Source: Rubripirellula amarantea
GTDB lineage: Bacteria; Planctomycetota; Planctomycetia; Pirellulales; Pirellulaceae
Reading direction: 5' to 3'
Assembly: GCF_007859865.1 (NCBI RefSeq)
Contig: NZ_SJPI01000002.1
Location: forward strand, 1,570,721 to 1,634,720
DNA length: 64,000 nucleotides
Position numbers and translations under genes: made by a program. This document shows, one piece after another, positions 49,846 to 59,268 of this stretch. The notes beneath the pieces are model-generated. The model did not search any database. It saw only the letters and a program-made list of their open reading frames with translations, and had not been told where the DNA came from. Each line of letters begins with the position of its first letter. Within the stretch, counting starts at the first letter, position 1.

Positions 49846-50634
49846 CTACTTAGCGAGAGCCCATTTGAATCCTTCAGCGATGATCGATTGCCATTGCTCG
49901 GACTCCATCGTGACATTGTGATGTCCCAAGGTGGTACCAAACACGCGCACGTCTTTGAACGTGTTGGTCCAGATGATCGGTTCTTCGTTGCCGGTTTCGG
50001 TGCTGTGCGATGTCGCTAAGACAGTTGTTCCCGGCCAAAGGTTTTCGATGATGTAGAGTTCACCGTTGGGCGTATCCCAAGACTCACCAAGCGCTCGGGT
50101 GATCGGATTTGACTTTCCAGCTTCGGTTGGCACAACCGTCAACGATCGTTTGCTTTTCTCGTGTCGCCGGCTGGTCACACCGATCAACTCACGCCATGAA
50201 TCCGCAGTCGGCGCGGTGCGGTAGGAATGCATCGAGCAGTGCACCATCAAAGCAGGCACGCCATTTTCGACGTGCGCATCTACGATCGACTGAACAAACT
50301 CAGCCTCCTCAACCGCACCGAAGCATTCGTTGTGAATGACGATGTCAAAGTCTTTGATCCAATCGGGTTTGCTGTAAATTTCAGCCTTGGTCTCTCGCGT
50401 GTCAGCGTAGTCCAGGATCGTCCACTTGATGGACCCCACTCGCTCGGACAGCCCTTTTGAAATGATGACCTTTTGATTCTCGTAATCATGGCAACATCCG
50501 CCTGTCACTAACAGAGCACGGATCTCTGGCTTTCCGGATTCATCCGCTCGAGTCAAACTCGGATCAAGAACAAGCAAAGCTGCCATGGCAAAGACGGGAA
50601 TCAGCATGCCAGCGAAACTAGGAAGTTTGAACAA
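49846..50634 (-). CDS. ThuA-like family secreted protein
   Basis: 262 residues from TTG 50634. A GAGG ribosome-binding site seven bases upstream favours this start, although the ATG at 50607 would also give a signal peptide (core MLIPVFAMAALLVL). The ThuA pattern is clear: IRALLVTGGCCHDYENQKVIISKGL, DIVIHNECFGAVEEAEFV, GVPALMVHCSMHSYR, and VFGTTLGHHNVTM. The fold is glutamine-amidotransferase-like, with Cys and His residues resembling a catalytic site, but no activity is proven; members are linked to sugar use. Its TAG abuts the start of the hydrolase gene. It is divergent from fxsA, with 190 bp between. Confidence 0.87.
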   Translation of the reverse strand: MFKLPSFAGMLIPVFAMAALLVLDPSLTRADESGKPEIRALLVTGGCCHDYENQKVIISKGLSERVGSIKWTILDYADTRETKAEIYSKPDWIKDFDIVIHNECFGAVEEAEFVQSIVDAHVENGVPALMVHCSMHSYRTAPTADSWRELIGVTSRRHEKSKRSLTVVPTEAGKSNPITRALGESWDTPNGELYIIENLWPGTTVLATSHSTETGNEEPIIWTNTFKDVRVFGTTLGHHNVTMESEQWQSIIAEGFKWALAK

Positions 50635-50764
50635 GGAAGGACCTCAGAAGAAAAAGGGGCGGGGAAGAGACCATTCGCGGCCTCGGGGGCTCTGGTTAGA
50701 CAAGAGCTTAGAGACAATTGCGCCGCGTCACAAATCCACCAACAAAATTACGCAGAAACAAACA

Positions 50765-50779
50765 TGGCACGGCAACTGC
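50765..50779 (+). promoter_or_regulatory. Sigma-54-type -24/-12 promoter-like sequence upstream of fxsA
   Basis: TGGCACGGCAACTGC matches the consensus TGGCACG-N4-TTGC at all but one fixed position, with GG and GC 12 bases apart as required. It lies about 45 bp before the fxsA ATG at 50824, a normal distance. No enhancer-binding protein gene is near. A single match of this length could be chance. Confidence 0.45.
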
Positions 50780-50823
50780 TAACTTAAACTAAGGTCCCAA
50801 CCACTGCCAATTTGACCACTGCC

Positions 50824-51297
50824 ATGCTTCTGATCAAGTTAATCCTCGCATTCACCCTCATTCCGCTTGTTGAGCTGTATTTGCTACTGCAATTGGCGGA
50901 AGCCACCAGCATTTGGGTGACCATCGCTACCGTGATATCCACAGGAATTCTAGGTTCCGTGCTGGCGAAACGCGAAGGCGCGATCGCATGGCAGCGGTTT
51001 CGTGAATCAATTGGACTGGGCGGTGACTTAAGCCAAGCTAGATTTCCGGGTCGAGAAATCCAGGACGGATTAATGATTGCCTTTGCCGCAGCCCTGCTGC
51101 TGACCCCCGGGTTGGTCACCGACACCGTAGGCTTCACGCTGCTTTTTCCTCGTGGCCGCGAATTCATGCGGAAACACATTCTGCCGCGATTGTTCCGCAG
51201 CTTTCGCGTGCAAGTTCAAACCAGTCGATCACCCAATCCGCCGCGTACGCGCCGCAGCGATACCATCGACGCCGCTGCCTTCGAGCGCAAAGCCTAG
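50824..51297 (+). CDS. fxsA: FxsA family membrane protein
   Basis: 157 residues from ATG 50824; a TTG at 50812 is in frame. The protein has the FxsA pattern: a first helix LIKLILAFTLIPLVELYLLLQL, a second helix VTIATVISTGILGSVLAKREG, and a third AFAAALLLTPGLVTDTVGFTLLF, followed by a polar Arg-rich tail. FxsA is a cytoplasmic membrane protein linked in E. coli to exclusion of phage T7 by the F plasmid; its normal role is unknown. The gene stands alone and has a sigma-54-like sequence just upstream. Confidence 0.9.
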   Translation: MLLIKLILAFTLIPLVELYLLLQLAEATSIWVTIATVISTGILGSVLAKREGAIAWQRFRESIGLGGDLSQARFPGREIQDGLMIAFAAALLLTPGLVTDTVGFTLLFPRGREFMRKHILPRLFRSFRVQVQTSRSPNPPRTRRSDTIDAAAFERKA

Positions 51298-51380
51298 TGC
51301 AAGACTGCGAGTTCAGCGTGCGAAGTTCGGACACTGAACTCGAATGGTAGACGACGATTTCGAAGCCAAGAAGTTGCTGT

Positions 51381-52715
51381 TTAGGCCAGATCCAACTTCG
51401 CTGTGCTGTCGCCAAAGGTGTCCGCAGAAACGCCCATGCGATTGATCATTTCCAAGTGCAGGTTCGTCATCGGCGTCTTTTCAGCAAGCTTCTGGTGAAT
51501 CCCGCCCTTGATCCCCTGCGACGCACCGCCTGCAAAGATCACCGGCAAGTCATCGTGATTGTGTCGATCTCCGTCGCTAATCCCGCTGCCGTAAACAAGC
51601 AACGTCTTATCAAGCAACGTGCTTTCGTCGCTGAGCTTGGTTTCAGACATCTTGCCAAGGAGGTGAGCGAACTGACGTGCATAAAATTCATCAATCCGAG
51701 CGATCTTTTCCAGTCGTTCTTCGTCCTTCTTGTGGTGCGAAAGGTCGTGGTGACCGTCACCGATTTCAAGCTCGCTAAACGATCGATTGCTGCCGTCATG
51801 GGCAAGCATCAAAGTCGCAACCCGAGTCGTGTCGGTCGCGAGAGCTAACGACATCACATCCATCATCAATCGCATGTGCTCGCTGTACTTTTCCGGAATC
51901 CCCGCAGGTGTCGGATAGTTCGGATCCTCTGGCAACCCGAAACGCTCGGCGTTCTCGATGCGATTTTCAATTTCTCGGATTCCAGTCAGGTACTCGTCAA
52001 CCTTTCGACGATCCTCGACGCCTAGTTGACGGGCAACGAAGTCAGCTTCCTCTTTCAAGAAGTCCAAAACGGACTCTTGCCGCTGTTGACGCTTGGCGTA
52101 GTTTTTTGATCGCTTTCCGTGATCGCCGTCACCGAACAATCGTTCGAATACCAACCGTGGATTTGATTCCGGCGAAACCGGCGTCCGCTCGTCGGCCCAT
52201 GCAATGTTGAACTGATAGGCACAAGAGTATCCCGAGTCGCAGGCCCCGCTTTTGCGCACGCCGTCGCACGATAGTTCCAGTGACGGCAAACGTGTATCGC
52301 CACCGATGCTTTGGGCAACGAATTGATCTGCCGATACGCCGAGGTGAATGTCTGCTCCCGCAGTCTTGTGAGGCCGTGCTCCCGTCAGGAACGTCGCGCT
52401 CGCTCGCGCGTGGTCGCCGCCACCATCTCGGTGAATGTACGCTTCACGGTGTTCCAGCCCCGTAATGAAACGCAACTTGTCGCGAAACGGTTCGAGCGCC
52501 TGAGTCGATCGGTTGAATCCAAAATCAGCTCCCTCACCCGTTGGACGCCAATGTTGCATGTTGACGCCGTTAGGAACGTACACGTAACACATCCGCATGG
52601 GTTCCGCCGAAGCAGAGGCCGCGGTGGCGAAGGCCCGGTGATTCAAACTCGGCAAGAACGGCAATGCTACCGAAAGACCAGAGGCCTTCAAAAAAGTTCG
52701 TCGCGATGAGCTCAT
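51381..52715 (-). CDS. DUF1552 family Tat-exported protein
   Basis: 444 residues. It starts with SRRTFLKASGLSVALPFLPSL, a Tat signal with the RR-x-FLK box. The body matches the planctomycete-rich DUF1552 family: YVYVNGVNMQHW-like segments (VPNGVNMQHWRPTG), LSCDGVRKSGACDSGYSC, and a C-terminal part with LLVYGSGISDGDRHNHDDLPVIFAGG, which recalls the DUF1501/alkaline-phosphatase-like fold. No function is proven. It is the downstream gene of a pair: the DUF1592-type cytochrome protein gene ends 56 bp upstream on the same strand. Such pairs are very frequent in planctomycetes and presumably act together in the periplasm. Confidence 0.93.
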   Translation of the reverse strand: MSSSRRTFLKASGLSVALPFLPSLNHRAFATAASASAEPMRMCYVYVPNGVNMQHWRPTGEGADFGFNRSTQALEPFRDKLRFITGLEHREAYIHRDGGGDHARASATFLTGARPHKTAGADIHLGVSADQFVAQSIGGDTRLPSLELSCDGVRKSGACDSGYSCAYQFNIAWADERTPVSPESNPRLVFERLFGDGDHGKRSKNYAKRQQRQESVLDFLKEEADFVARQLGVEDRRKVDEYLTGIREIENRIENAERFGLPEDPNYPTPAGIPEKYSEHMRLMMDVMSLALATDTTRVATLMLAHDGSNRSFSELEIGDGHHDLSHHKKDEERLEKIARIDEFYARQFAHLLGKMSETKLSDESTLLDKTLLVYGSGISDGDRHNHDDLPVIFAGGASQGIKGGIHQKLAEKTPMTNLHLEMINRMGVSADTFGDSTAKLDLA

Positions 52716-52771
52716 TAAATTGATTCTAAAAACGTAGGTTGAAGATGAAGGAAGCGAGACTACGGCGAAGC

Positions 52772-55363
52772 TTATCGGCCAGCCAAGTCAACTCTTTCGG
52801 CGTCAGGTTTGGGCATGTAGTTGAACGGCACGCTTGTCACAATCGCTCGAATCAAAGAACGCATGCTGCCGTCATTTTCGTGCATGTCTCGCACGATCTG
52901 ATCCACCGCTAACGTATCTTGGTGCGTCAGTCCGCGGCCGATCGCGTAGACCAACATTTTTTCGGCCAAACAACGATAGAAGTCATCACGTCGCTGGTTA
53001 GCCAATATATCGGCAAGTTCCAATGCCGATGAAAACTTTTCTCCGGTCATCAATTCACCACGAGGGTCAATCGGTTGATCCGGCGATGCTGGACGACCGC
53101 GCCATCCAGGCATCCCTAGTTCGACCTCTCGGTATTGCCCCATCGCATTGTAGTGCTCGAGGGCTAAACCCAGTGGATCCATGCGGCTATGGCATGATGC
53201 GCATGCCGCGTCAGAACGGTGCAGTTCGAGCACTGCACGCAGCGATGCTTCACTCAGTTCGCCTTTCTTTGATGCTTCAAGCTCAGGAACGTTTGGCGGC
53301 GCCGGCGGCGATGGCGTTCCAAGTAAGTTTTCAAGTATGAACAATCCACGCTTGACGGGACTGGTACGCGTTGGGTTGCTAGTGACCATAAGAATCGAAC
53401 CGTGAGTCAACAGACCACGGCGATTGGAATCCTCAGGCAAGTCGACTTTACGCATGTCGTTGCCTTCGACGCCATCAATCCCATAGAACTTTGCGAGCGG
53501 TCCGTTCAGGAATGTGTAGCGAGCATTGAGTAGCTCGTGGACAGGCCGATCTTCCTCGATTAAGTGCTGAAACATCATTTCAGTTTCTTTCTTCATCGCA
53601 CTTCGAACACGCCAATCGAGTTCAAAGTCATTATCGCGGAAGGCCAAAACGATTTTCGCTTCGATCGGCTTGTCCATCACGTCGCGGGTAAGCAACCATT
53701 GGCCAACAAAGTTTTCGATACCTTGCGAAAGCTGCCACTCATCCGCTTCAAAAAAACGAGTCAGCTCTTGATCGATATTTTCGCGCAATTTGCCTTCACG
53801 GGCAACGTTCAGCAGGTTCTCGTTGGGCGGACATGAACCCAGAAAGTAACTCAATCGCGTCGCCAACGCGTACTCGTCGATCGGCACTCCCAACGATGAC
53901 TTTTGGAAGAAATCAGGCACTGACGCAACCAAATCGTCGCCAAGGGGCTCTTCGATACGAAAGATGAATCGAGGGGACGCCAAGATCAACTTCACCGCCA
54001 TCGCGATCCCACGCTCATAAGAGGATCCTGGCTCACTGCGGGTCTTTCGAGCTATCCCAACGAGTCGATCGATTGTCTTTTCGCCCGCAGGTCGTCGGTA
54101 GGCACGAAGCGCGAAACGTTCAACGACCTCCCTCGTCATTGCGTCCAGCTTTTCCTCATCGGCATCCCCTGGGGGCGGACCGTTGAAAAGTATGCGAGTC
54201 CCAGTGCGATACGCGCTCAAGTCAGAATCCAACGGGCCAATGAAGTCCGCGTACTCCAAACGAAACGAGTAGGGAACGTCTTGATTCTGCTCTGGCAAAG
54301 TCGATTTGGCGTCGTCGCAAACCGTGACCAATTCGATGCTGATGTGAACCGGCTTATCACCCACTTCCACATCACCTACCAATTTGCCACCACGCTCGTA
54401 CGCGAAGCCCAATCGCGCTTCGTCCAGCTTCGTTGGCTCGCCATCGTCGGTGTGCCATCGCAGCGTGACATTGGCTTCCTGCTTCGTAGTGGTCCACGAA
54501 TTATCAAGTTCCCATTCGACTTCTAACCGATAGCGTCCGGGATGCTTAAGCGTTTCCACCATGTGGAACGTCGTGTCACCATCGAGTCTTCGCTGACTCT
54601 TCTTGGGACCATCGGGCTTATCGGAATGAAAGTGGTCCGCCCAAAAGCGAGACTCAAGGGGCGTACGGCCATCCAAAGGAATGGACTTTTGAACGATTTG
54701 CTCGGCTGCCGACAAGTACTTTTCTAACAGCACGGGCGAGATATGAAGCACCTCGCCGATCGTATCGAAACCGTACCCCGTATCATCAGCAGGAAACTCT
54801 TCGCTGGTGTCAAACGACATAGACGTCAGCTGGTGGACCGTGGCCTTGTACTCGGCTCGATTGAGCCGACGCAAAACAACTTTTCCCGGATCGATGTTTT
54901 CGGGATCAAGGCGAAACACTTCGCGATTGATGAAATCAATCCACTGGTTCCGCTGCTGCAATTCAGGCTGCTCTTCCTCGGACGGCGGCATCGTCTGCGC
55001 ACGGATGTTTTTCCAAACGGCTTCCCAACGATCAATCGTTTGATTGCCGTATTCGCCCGACGCGAGTTTCTCAAAAGCAAACCCGCCTTCCTCGGCATCA
55101 TCGCCATGGCATCCAAAGCAATGATCTTCGAACTGATTACGCAGTTGTTCGATATCGAAGGTTAGGCTGCCGTGACCGTCGTCCGACTGATCTGCTACCG
55201 CTGGCTCAGCACCGATTGCGGCAAAGGTACTTGGCACCGAGGCCAAGATCAGGAAGGAGAGGCAACACGCAACAGCCCGAGGGCAGCAGATGCTTAGCAT
55301 GGAGAGGGCGCAGTGAAGGGGGCGGGGCCGAATGGAAGCAAATGGATTTGCTAACCTCACCAT
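52772..55363 (-). CDS. Planctomycete-type cytochrome c protein with DUF1587/DUF1592/DUF1588/DUF1585 domains
   Basis: 863 residues; a signal peptide core lies at SMLSICCPRAVACCLSFLILA, so ATG 55300 is an alternative start. The N-terminal cytochrome domain has CFGCHG (heme Cys82, Cys85, His86) and a later Met in TMPPSEEEQP. Then come DUF1587 (VVLRRLNRAEYKATVHQL), a beta-sandwich of about 150 residues, DUF1595/DUF1592 (VERFALRAYRRPAGEKTIDRLV), DUF1588 (NRRGLLTHGSILMVTSNPTRTSPVKRG) and DUF1585 at the C-terminus. A second CASCH motif stands in CASCHSRMDPLGLALEHY, so two hemes are possible. It is exported and probably moves electrons in oxidation of a polymer or sugar, but the substrate is unknown. 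It is the first gene of the DUF1552 pair. Confidence 0.93.
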   Translation of the reverse strand: MVRLANPFASIRPRPLHCALSMLSICCPRAVACCLSFLILASVPSTFAAIGAEPAVADQSDDGHGSLTFDIEQLRNQFEDHCFGCHGDDAEEGGFAFEKLASGEYGNQTIDRWEAVWKNIRAQTMPPSEEEQPELQQRNQWIDFINREVFRLDPENIDPGKVVLRRLNRAEYKATVHQLTSMSFDTSEEFPADDTGYGFDTIGEVLHISPVLLEKYLSAAEQIVQKSIPLDGRTPLESRFWADHFHSDKPDGPKKSQRRLDGDTTFHMVETLKHPGRYRLEVEWELDNSWTTTKQEANVTLRWHTDDGEPTKLDEARLGFAYERGGKLVGDVEVGDKPVHISIELVTVCDDAKSTLPEQNQDVPYSFRLEYADFIGPLDSDLSAYRTGTRILFNGPPPGDADEEKLDAMTREVVERFALRAYRRPAGEKTIDRLVGIARKTRSEPGSSYERGIAMAVKLILASPRFIFRIEEPLGDDLVASVPDFFQKSSLGVPIDEYALATRLSYFLGSCPPNENLLNVAREGKLRENIDQELTRFFEADEWQLSQGIENFVGQWLLTRDVMDKPIEAKIVLAFRDNDFELDWRVRSAMKKETEMMFQHLIEEDRPVHELLNARYTFLNGPLAKFYGIDGVEGNDMRKVDLPEDSNRRGLLTHGSILMVTSNPTRTSPVKRGLFILENLLGTPSPPAPPNVPELEASKKGELSEASLRAVLELHRSDAACASCHSRMDPLGLALEHYNAMGQYREVELGMPGWRGRPASPDQPIDPRGELMTGEKFSSALELADILANQRRDDFYRCLAEKMLVYAIGRGLTHQDTLAVDQIVRDMHENDGSMRSLIRAIVTSVPFNYMPKPDAERVDLAGR

Positions 55364-55551
55364 TTAAGCATCAAAGCACGCTTTCTGGCAAAGTATCGGA
55401 GTCGTTTATTGTAGGAGAATTGGCAAGTTTGCCGAGAACAACCCTACAATTAGCCACCAACGGATCGCCCCGCACCTTAAACCCCTCCCAGCGTGCCGGA
55501 ACGAGCCGCTAAGGCTACGCAGTGACCTTGCGTCCACCGCTTGAACATGCG

Positions 55552-56073
55552 TCAGTTAATGACGTCAGCTTGCAGCTTTTCAATTTGGGCCTGCAATTGA
55601 TCAATTCGGTCCATCAAACGCACGACCAGTACGCGGAGTTCGGACTCGGACATTTCCGATACCGAGGCCGCGATATTCGACGTATTCAAGTTGCTAAGCG
55701 CCATCGCCGATCCCGATTCCTCGGCGGACTTTTCCTTCGCCAAGGCCATCAACTTTGTCTTCGTAGTTGCAATGTCGTTCAAGACAAACTTTGCGGACGG
55801 GTGCCGAGGCCCGAATGTGGATTCAGCAAATCGCAGTTGCTTGAGTTGATCGACAAGCTCTCGGCCCCGCTCGGTGGAGAGCACGATCCGAGGTATATCG
55901 TCCTGTTTGGACAAACCGTCGACAAACTCATCGGGGTAGCGGAGTCTGTCTTGGGCAGACGTGGCGCCGGGTGACAATGCGACGACAAAAACAAATGCAC
56001 AAAGCGCGGAGAGAGCGGTCTGAAACTTCACTGGGAAACCTCGGTATCGATTGGACGAATTTACCCTCCGCAT
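55552..56073 (-). CDS. Exported protein with C-terminal coiled coil, function unknown
   Basis: 173 residues. A hydrophobic segment (TALSALCAFVFVVALSPGAT, about 19-38) preceded by Arg/Lys residues is a likely signal peptide. The mature part is helical: RELVDQLKQLRFAESTFGPRHPSAKFVLNDIATTKTKLMALAKEKSAEE, and the last 45 residues (ELRVLVVRLMDRIDQLQAQIEKLQADV) have a heptad pattern, i.e. a short coiled coil. The FGPRHPSAKFV segment resembles the tetratricopeptide-like or polysaccharide co-polymerase region seen in other planctomycete proteins, but the match is too short to name. It lies 92 bp downstream of the NfeD pair, same strand. Confidence 0.7.
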   Translation of the reverse strand: MRRVNSSNRYRGFPVKFQTALSALCAFVFVVALSPGATSAQDRLRYPDEFVDGLSKQDDIPRIVLSTERGRELVDQLKQLRFAESTFGPRHPSAKFVLNDIATTKTKLMALAKEKSAEESGSAMALSNLNTSNIAASVSEMSESELRVLVVRLMDRIDQLQAQIEKLQADVIN

Positions 56074-56165
56074 ACGCCAGTCTAATTACGGGGTCCGAAG
56101 TGCGCATCACCCTTTTCGCCTGATTTTTCGCGATTTAGGTGGCAAACCAGCACTCACGCCACGGG

Positions 56166-56765
56166 CTATTCGTCTTCCAAAGATTCGAGCGATTGTTCAA
56201 GAGCAGGCGGCGAAAGCGCGACATTGGATGATGGCTCGTTCTCGTTTACCTTAGAACCGACCGGCATAGCGGTGCTCTCCGTCCCCAATCGGACGTGGAT
56301 TCTGCCGGCAACCACTTCTGTTACCACGATCGTCGATCCTGCGTCGATGGGGGGGCCAGAAGTGAGCGCGTCAAATTTCTGGCCATTCACGACGACAAGT
56401 CCACTGGGCAACAAATCGGTTTTCGCAATCCCCGCCTGCCCCACTAACTCAGCAATATCCTTGCCATCACGAGTGTGACGCGGAGTCTTCACGTCGGTTA
56501 GCTGACCAGGACGACGATTCAAGATTCGTCGACCGATGGGAGTGTGCGGCCATACCTTTACCATCGCAGACAACACCAGCGGCGTCGATGTGAATAGAAG
56601 TGCGGTCACCACCACGCCAGTGGTTAAACCATACGAAAACGCGAACGCGATGGCACTCGCAAAGCATACAACGGCAGCGATTCCCATCGTCCCGCCCGTT
56701 GGAAGAAAGAACTCTCCCACAAGCATCACGTGGTACGCACAGATAAGAATCACAATCAACGTCAT
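56166..56765 (-). CDS. NfeD family membrane protein (short form)
   Basis: 199 residues. Two hydrophobic stretches, about 1-20 and 25-65, form the membrane part. Residues about 105-165 are the soluble OB-fold NfeD domain: ELVGQAGIAKTDLLPSGLVVVNGQKFDALTSG, then GSTIVVTEVVAGRIHVRL. Such short NfeD proteins accompany stomatin/flotillin-like proteins or longer NfeD partners in membrane microdomain control. The ATG overlaps the TAA of the long NfeD gene by one base (TAATG), a strong sign of coupling. No stomatin gene is adjacent, so the long NfeD is its likely partner. Confidence 0.87.
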   Translation of the reverse strand: MTLIVILICAYHVMLVGEFFLPTGGTMGIAAVVCFASAIAFAFSYGLTTGVVVTALLFTSTPLVLSAMVKVWPHTPIGRRILNRRPGQLTDVKTPRHTRDGKDIAELVGQAGIAKTDLLPSGLVVVNGQKFDALTSGPPIDAGSTIVVTEVVAGRIHVRLGTESTAMPVGSKVNENEPSSNVALSPPALEQSLESLEDE

Positions 56766-59050
56766 TACGGATCCGTCCGTTCGACCAATTCCACAACCAC
56801 GCGGTTCGCATGCACGTCGCTCACTCGCACGAGCGCTCCCGCTTCGATCAATCCTCCATCGCTCATCACCTGCACAATTTCGTCATCGAACTGAGCCTTC
56901 CCCGATGGACGCAAAGGGGTCGTTGTGAAACCTTGCCGTCCGACAAGATAGCTGTAGTCCGCTAACCGCTCCGATGCATCCAGTCGATCTCCATCGGGGG
57001 CCTCCATGACCAAGTGCTTGAACAATGGAATATGAGGGAACAACATGCGCATCACCAAGAATCCACCAACCATCCCAGCGGCGCCCGCCAGAGCCGACCA
57101 GATGCCTTTGCTCAGCAGCGTGATCTGATACGTGTTGGTTGGCACCACAAACGTTTGGCTCATCAAGACAATTCCCAGTACCGTCAATGCGAGTCCACCG
57201 ACTCCAAAAACGCCAAACCCGGGCAGAACAAAGATCTCTATCCCAATGCAGATCAATCCGAGCGATAAAGCAAGCAACTCAAACCACTCTGCTGTCCCCG
57301 CCAAAAACTTCATCCAGAAAAACATGGCGAAACAGATCAGTGCGATGAAGCCAGGGAAACTCAGCCCGGGCGAATTCATTTCAGTCGATAGCGCCGAAAA
57401 CCCAATGAACAAAAGCAATATGGAAAGGCCAGTGCTTCGCCCTAGTCGTTCAACCAACCGAACCAAGCCGCGGTCAGCAACTGGTTGAGGAATTTCACTC
57501 AAGCCGAGCTTGTCGGATGCCGCCGCTAACGACTCTGCTTCTCCCTCAGCTAATCCCAAAGTAACCGCTTCACTCGCGGAAATGCCTTCGCCCAGTTCAA
57601 TCTTTTCACCACGCTGCCAAACCGAATCCGCTGGACCCCGCGGGTTGTCATTTCCGTCACCGACTCGACCGTCCGCCAATTCATCGGCAATATCAGCTTC
57701 GGTCGCAAAGCGGATTCTTCCCGTTTTTTGATTGGTGTACCGGTAAACATCCAACGTCGGATCGAGCAACCCGCGAATCAACGCCGCAGGCCGATTTACC
57801 GAATCGGCGACTTGTTCAATCAACTCGTCGTAAACATTTGCCCGATCCATCGACATCGTTTCCGCGCCGGGGCCGCCAAGTCGCGAATCAGGCTTCAGGT
57901 AGAGTGGTTTGCAAGACAGAGCGATCAATGCCGAGTCACCGCGGGCTTCACCGCGGACAAACCCGGCGACCGTGCGCAGCGGTGGTTTCGGATCACTGAA
58001 TAACGACGCCATCGTCGCGCTGATATCCAGCGAACCGCCGATTGAATCAATGCTTATCAGCCAAGTGTTGACACCAGGGGTTTTTAAAGAATGGGCCAGG
58101 TTGCTTCGCCAACGCTGACTACGATTGCTGGCGATCGACCCCGTGATCTCTAATAAGACGGCTTTCGATTCGCCTTCAAACACGGATTCATTCTGTTTCC
58201 GGAGCGTGGCGAGATCGAGCAATTGCGCAACTTCGTCTTCTGAGTCTGTGACTGAAGCGGCAATGCGAGCCTTGCGAAGCTTCGAAGCATCGAGACGCAA
58301 TGATTCACCTCGTTGACTCCAGACCTCTTCGTCGAGCAGGCTGCCTTCTTGGCGAAGTTGTTCGAGACTCTCACCCGACACAAACAACTTCTCGCCACCG
58401 ACTTTGGTAGCCCAAGCAAGTTCGAGGTCGGGATCCAACAGCGATTTGATCATCGCGTCGGGAAATAATTCTCGACGATTGCCGATCGACAAATAGCTCA
58501 GCATGATCGTCTCTTCACCCGATGCGTCCAGAGAGTTCGCACTCGCGATGACTCCACGCTCCCCCATTAGCAACATGTCGGACGCAATGATGGGCAGGGT
58601 CGAATGCCCCGATACTTCGGAAGTGACCCACGAAACGATCTTCAATCGCCGTAGCTTTGGCCCCGTGATCGCTCGGGCTAGGCGAAGCGCATCTTCAAAG
58701 GCAGTTTCGTCGACAGACGAAGCGTCCGAAATCCGTGATCCCTCGACGTCCTCGGATCCATAGCGAAACACAACGGTTCGGCGCTGATCTTCGCCCGCGT
58801 CGTCGTTTAGCCTCTCGAGTCGGCTCACCAAATCGGACGCCTGTTGCGTCGTAAGCGGTACGGGAACGTCGACCAGGAATCCATTCTTGACCTCTTGGTC
58901 CTGCGCTTGCAAACGCAATTGCATGGCGGCGAAGAACACGGCCGCCAGCATCAAAATGGTTGAGTACGCAGTCCTCGCCGCTTGCGTCGGAACACCCCTT
59001 CGCACGTAACGAAAACGGGGCGCAGAACGCGGCGGGGAATCCATCAACAT
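56765..59050 (-). CDS. Long NfeD-type protein with ClpP-like domain(s)
   Basis: 761 residues from ATG 59050, a start chosen by a strong Shine-Dalgarno sequence at 59059-59067; an in-frame GTG at 59056 lies too close to it. A signal peptide (core STILMLAAVFFAAMQLRL) begins the protein. Residues about 50-230 and 295-480 each recall the crotonase/ClpP-like fold (VSWVTSEVSGHSTLPIIASDMLLMG; ISIDSIGGSLDISATMASLF then VAGFVRGEARGDSALIALSC). The second copy keeps a Ser at the expected nucleophile place. Four or five membrane helices follow from about 545, then a C-terminal OB-fold (LVGRQGFTTTPLRPSGKAQF). Long NfeD proteins cleave stomatin tails in other bacteria. It is co-translated with the short NfeD gene. 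Confidence 0.86.
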   Translation of the reverse strand: MLMDSPPRSAPRFRYVRRGVPTQAARTAYSTILMLAAVFFAAMQLRLQAQDQEVKNGFLVDVPVPLTTQQASDLVSRLERLNDDAGEDQRRTVVFRYGSEDVEGSRISDASSVDETAFEDALRLARAITGPKLRRLKIVSWVTSEVSGHSTLPIIASDMLLMGERGVIASANSLDASGEETIMLSYLSIGNRRELFPDAMIKSLLDPDLELAWATKVGGEKLFVSGESLEQLRQEGSLLDEEVWSQRGESLRLDASKLRKARIAASVTDSEDEVAQLLDLATLRKQNESVFEGESKAVLLEITGSIASNRSQRWRSNLAHSLKTPGVNTWLISIDSIGGSLDISATMASLFSDPKPPLRTVAGFVRGEARGDSALIALSCKPLYLKPDSRLGGPGAETMSMDRANVYDELIEQVADSVNRPAALIRGLLDPTLDVYRYTNQKTGRIRFATEADIADELADGRVGDGNDNPRGPADSVWQRGEKIELGEGISASEAVTLGLAEGEAESLAAASDKLGLSEIPQPVADRGLVRLVERLGRSTGLSILLLFIGFSALSTEMNSPGLSFPGFIALICFAMFFWMKFLAGTAEWFELLALSLGLICIGIEIFVLPGFGVFGVGGLALTVLGIVLMSQTFVVPTNTYQITLLSKGIWSALAGAAGMVGGFLVMRMLFPHIPLFKHLVMEAPDGDRLDASERLADYSYLVGRQGFTTTPLRPSGKAQFDDEIVQVMSDGGLIEAGALVRVSDVHANRVVVELVERTDP

Positions 59051-59058
59051 TTGCACTT

Positions 59059-59067
59059 CTCCTCCTT
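59059..59067 (-). promoter_or_regulatory. Strong Shine-Dalgarno sequence deciding the long NfeD start
   Basis: AAGGAGGAG on the minus strand, 8 bases before ATG 59050. Most genes in this window lack such a site, so it supports ATG 59050 over the GTG at 59056, which would be only 2 bases away. Confidence 0.75.
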
Positions 59068-59268
59068 AGAGCAACTGATTTCTAACCGGTGCGTCTGCGT
59101 ACAGTTCCAGCTCAATCATGTGTAGTTAGCCTTAACGTAACGCCATCCACCAGCATTATAGGTCGCCAGAAGAATCGAAAACCGCTATTAAGTACACATC
59201 CAGACTTACTTGAGCCCCCCTTGCAGGCTAAAAAAGAGGTCCACAGTGACCTGTTCGGAAAATGTTCC

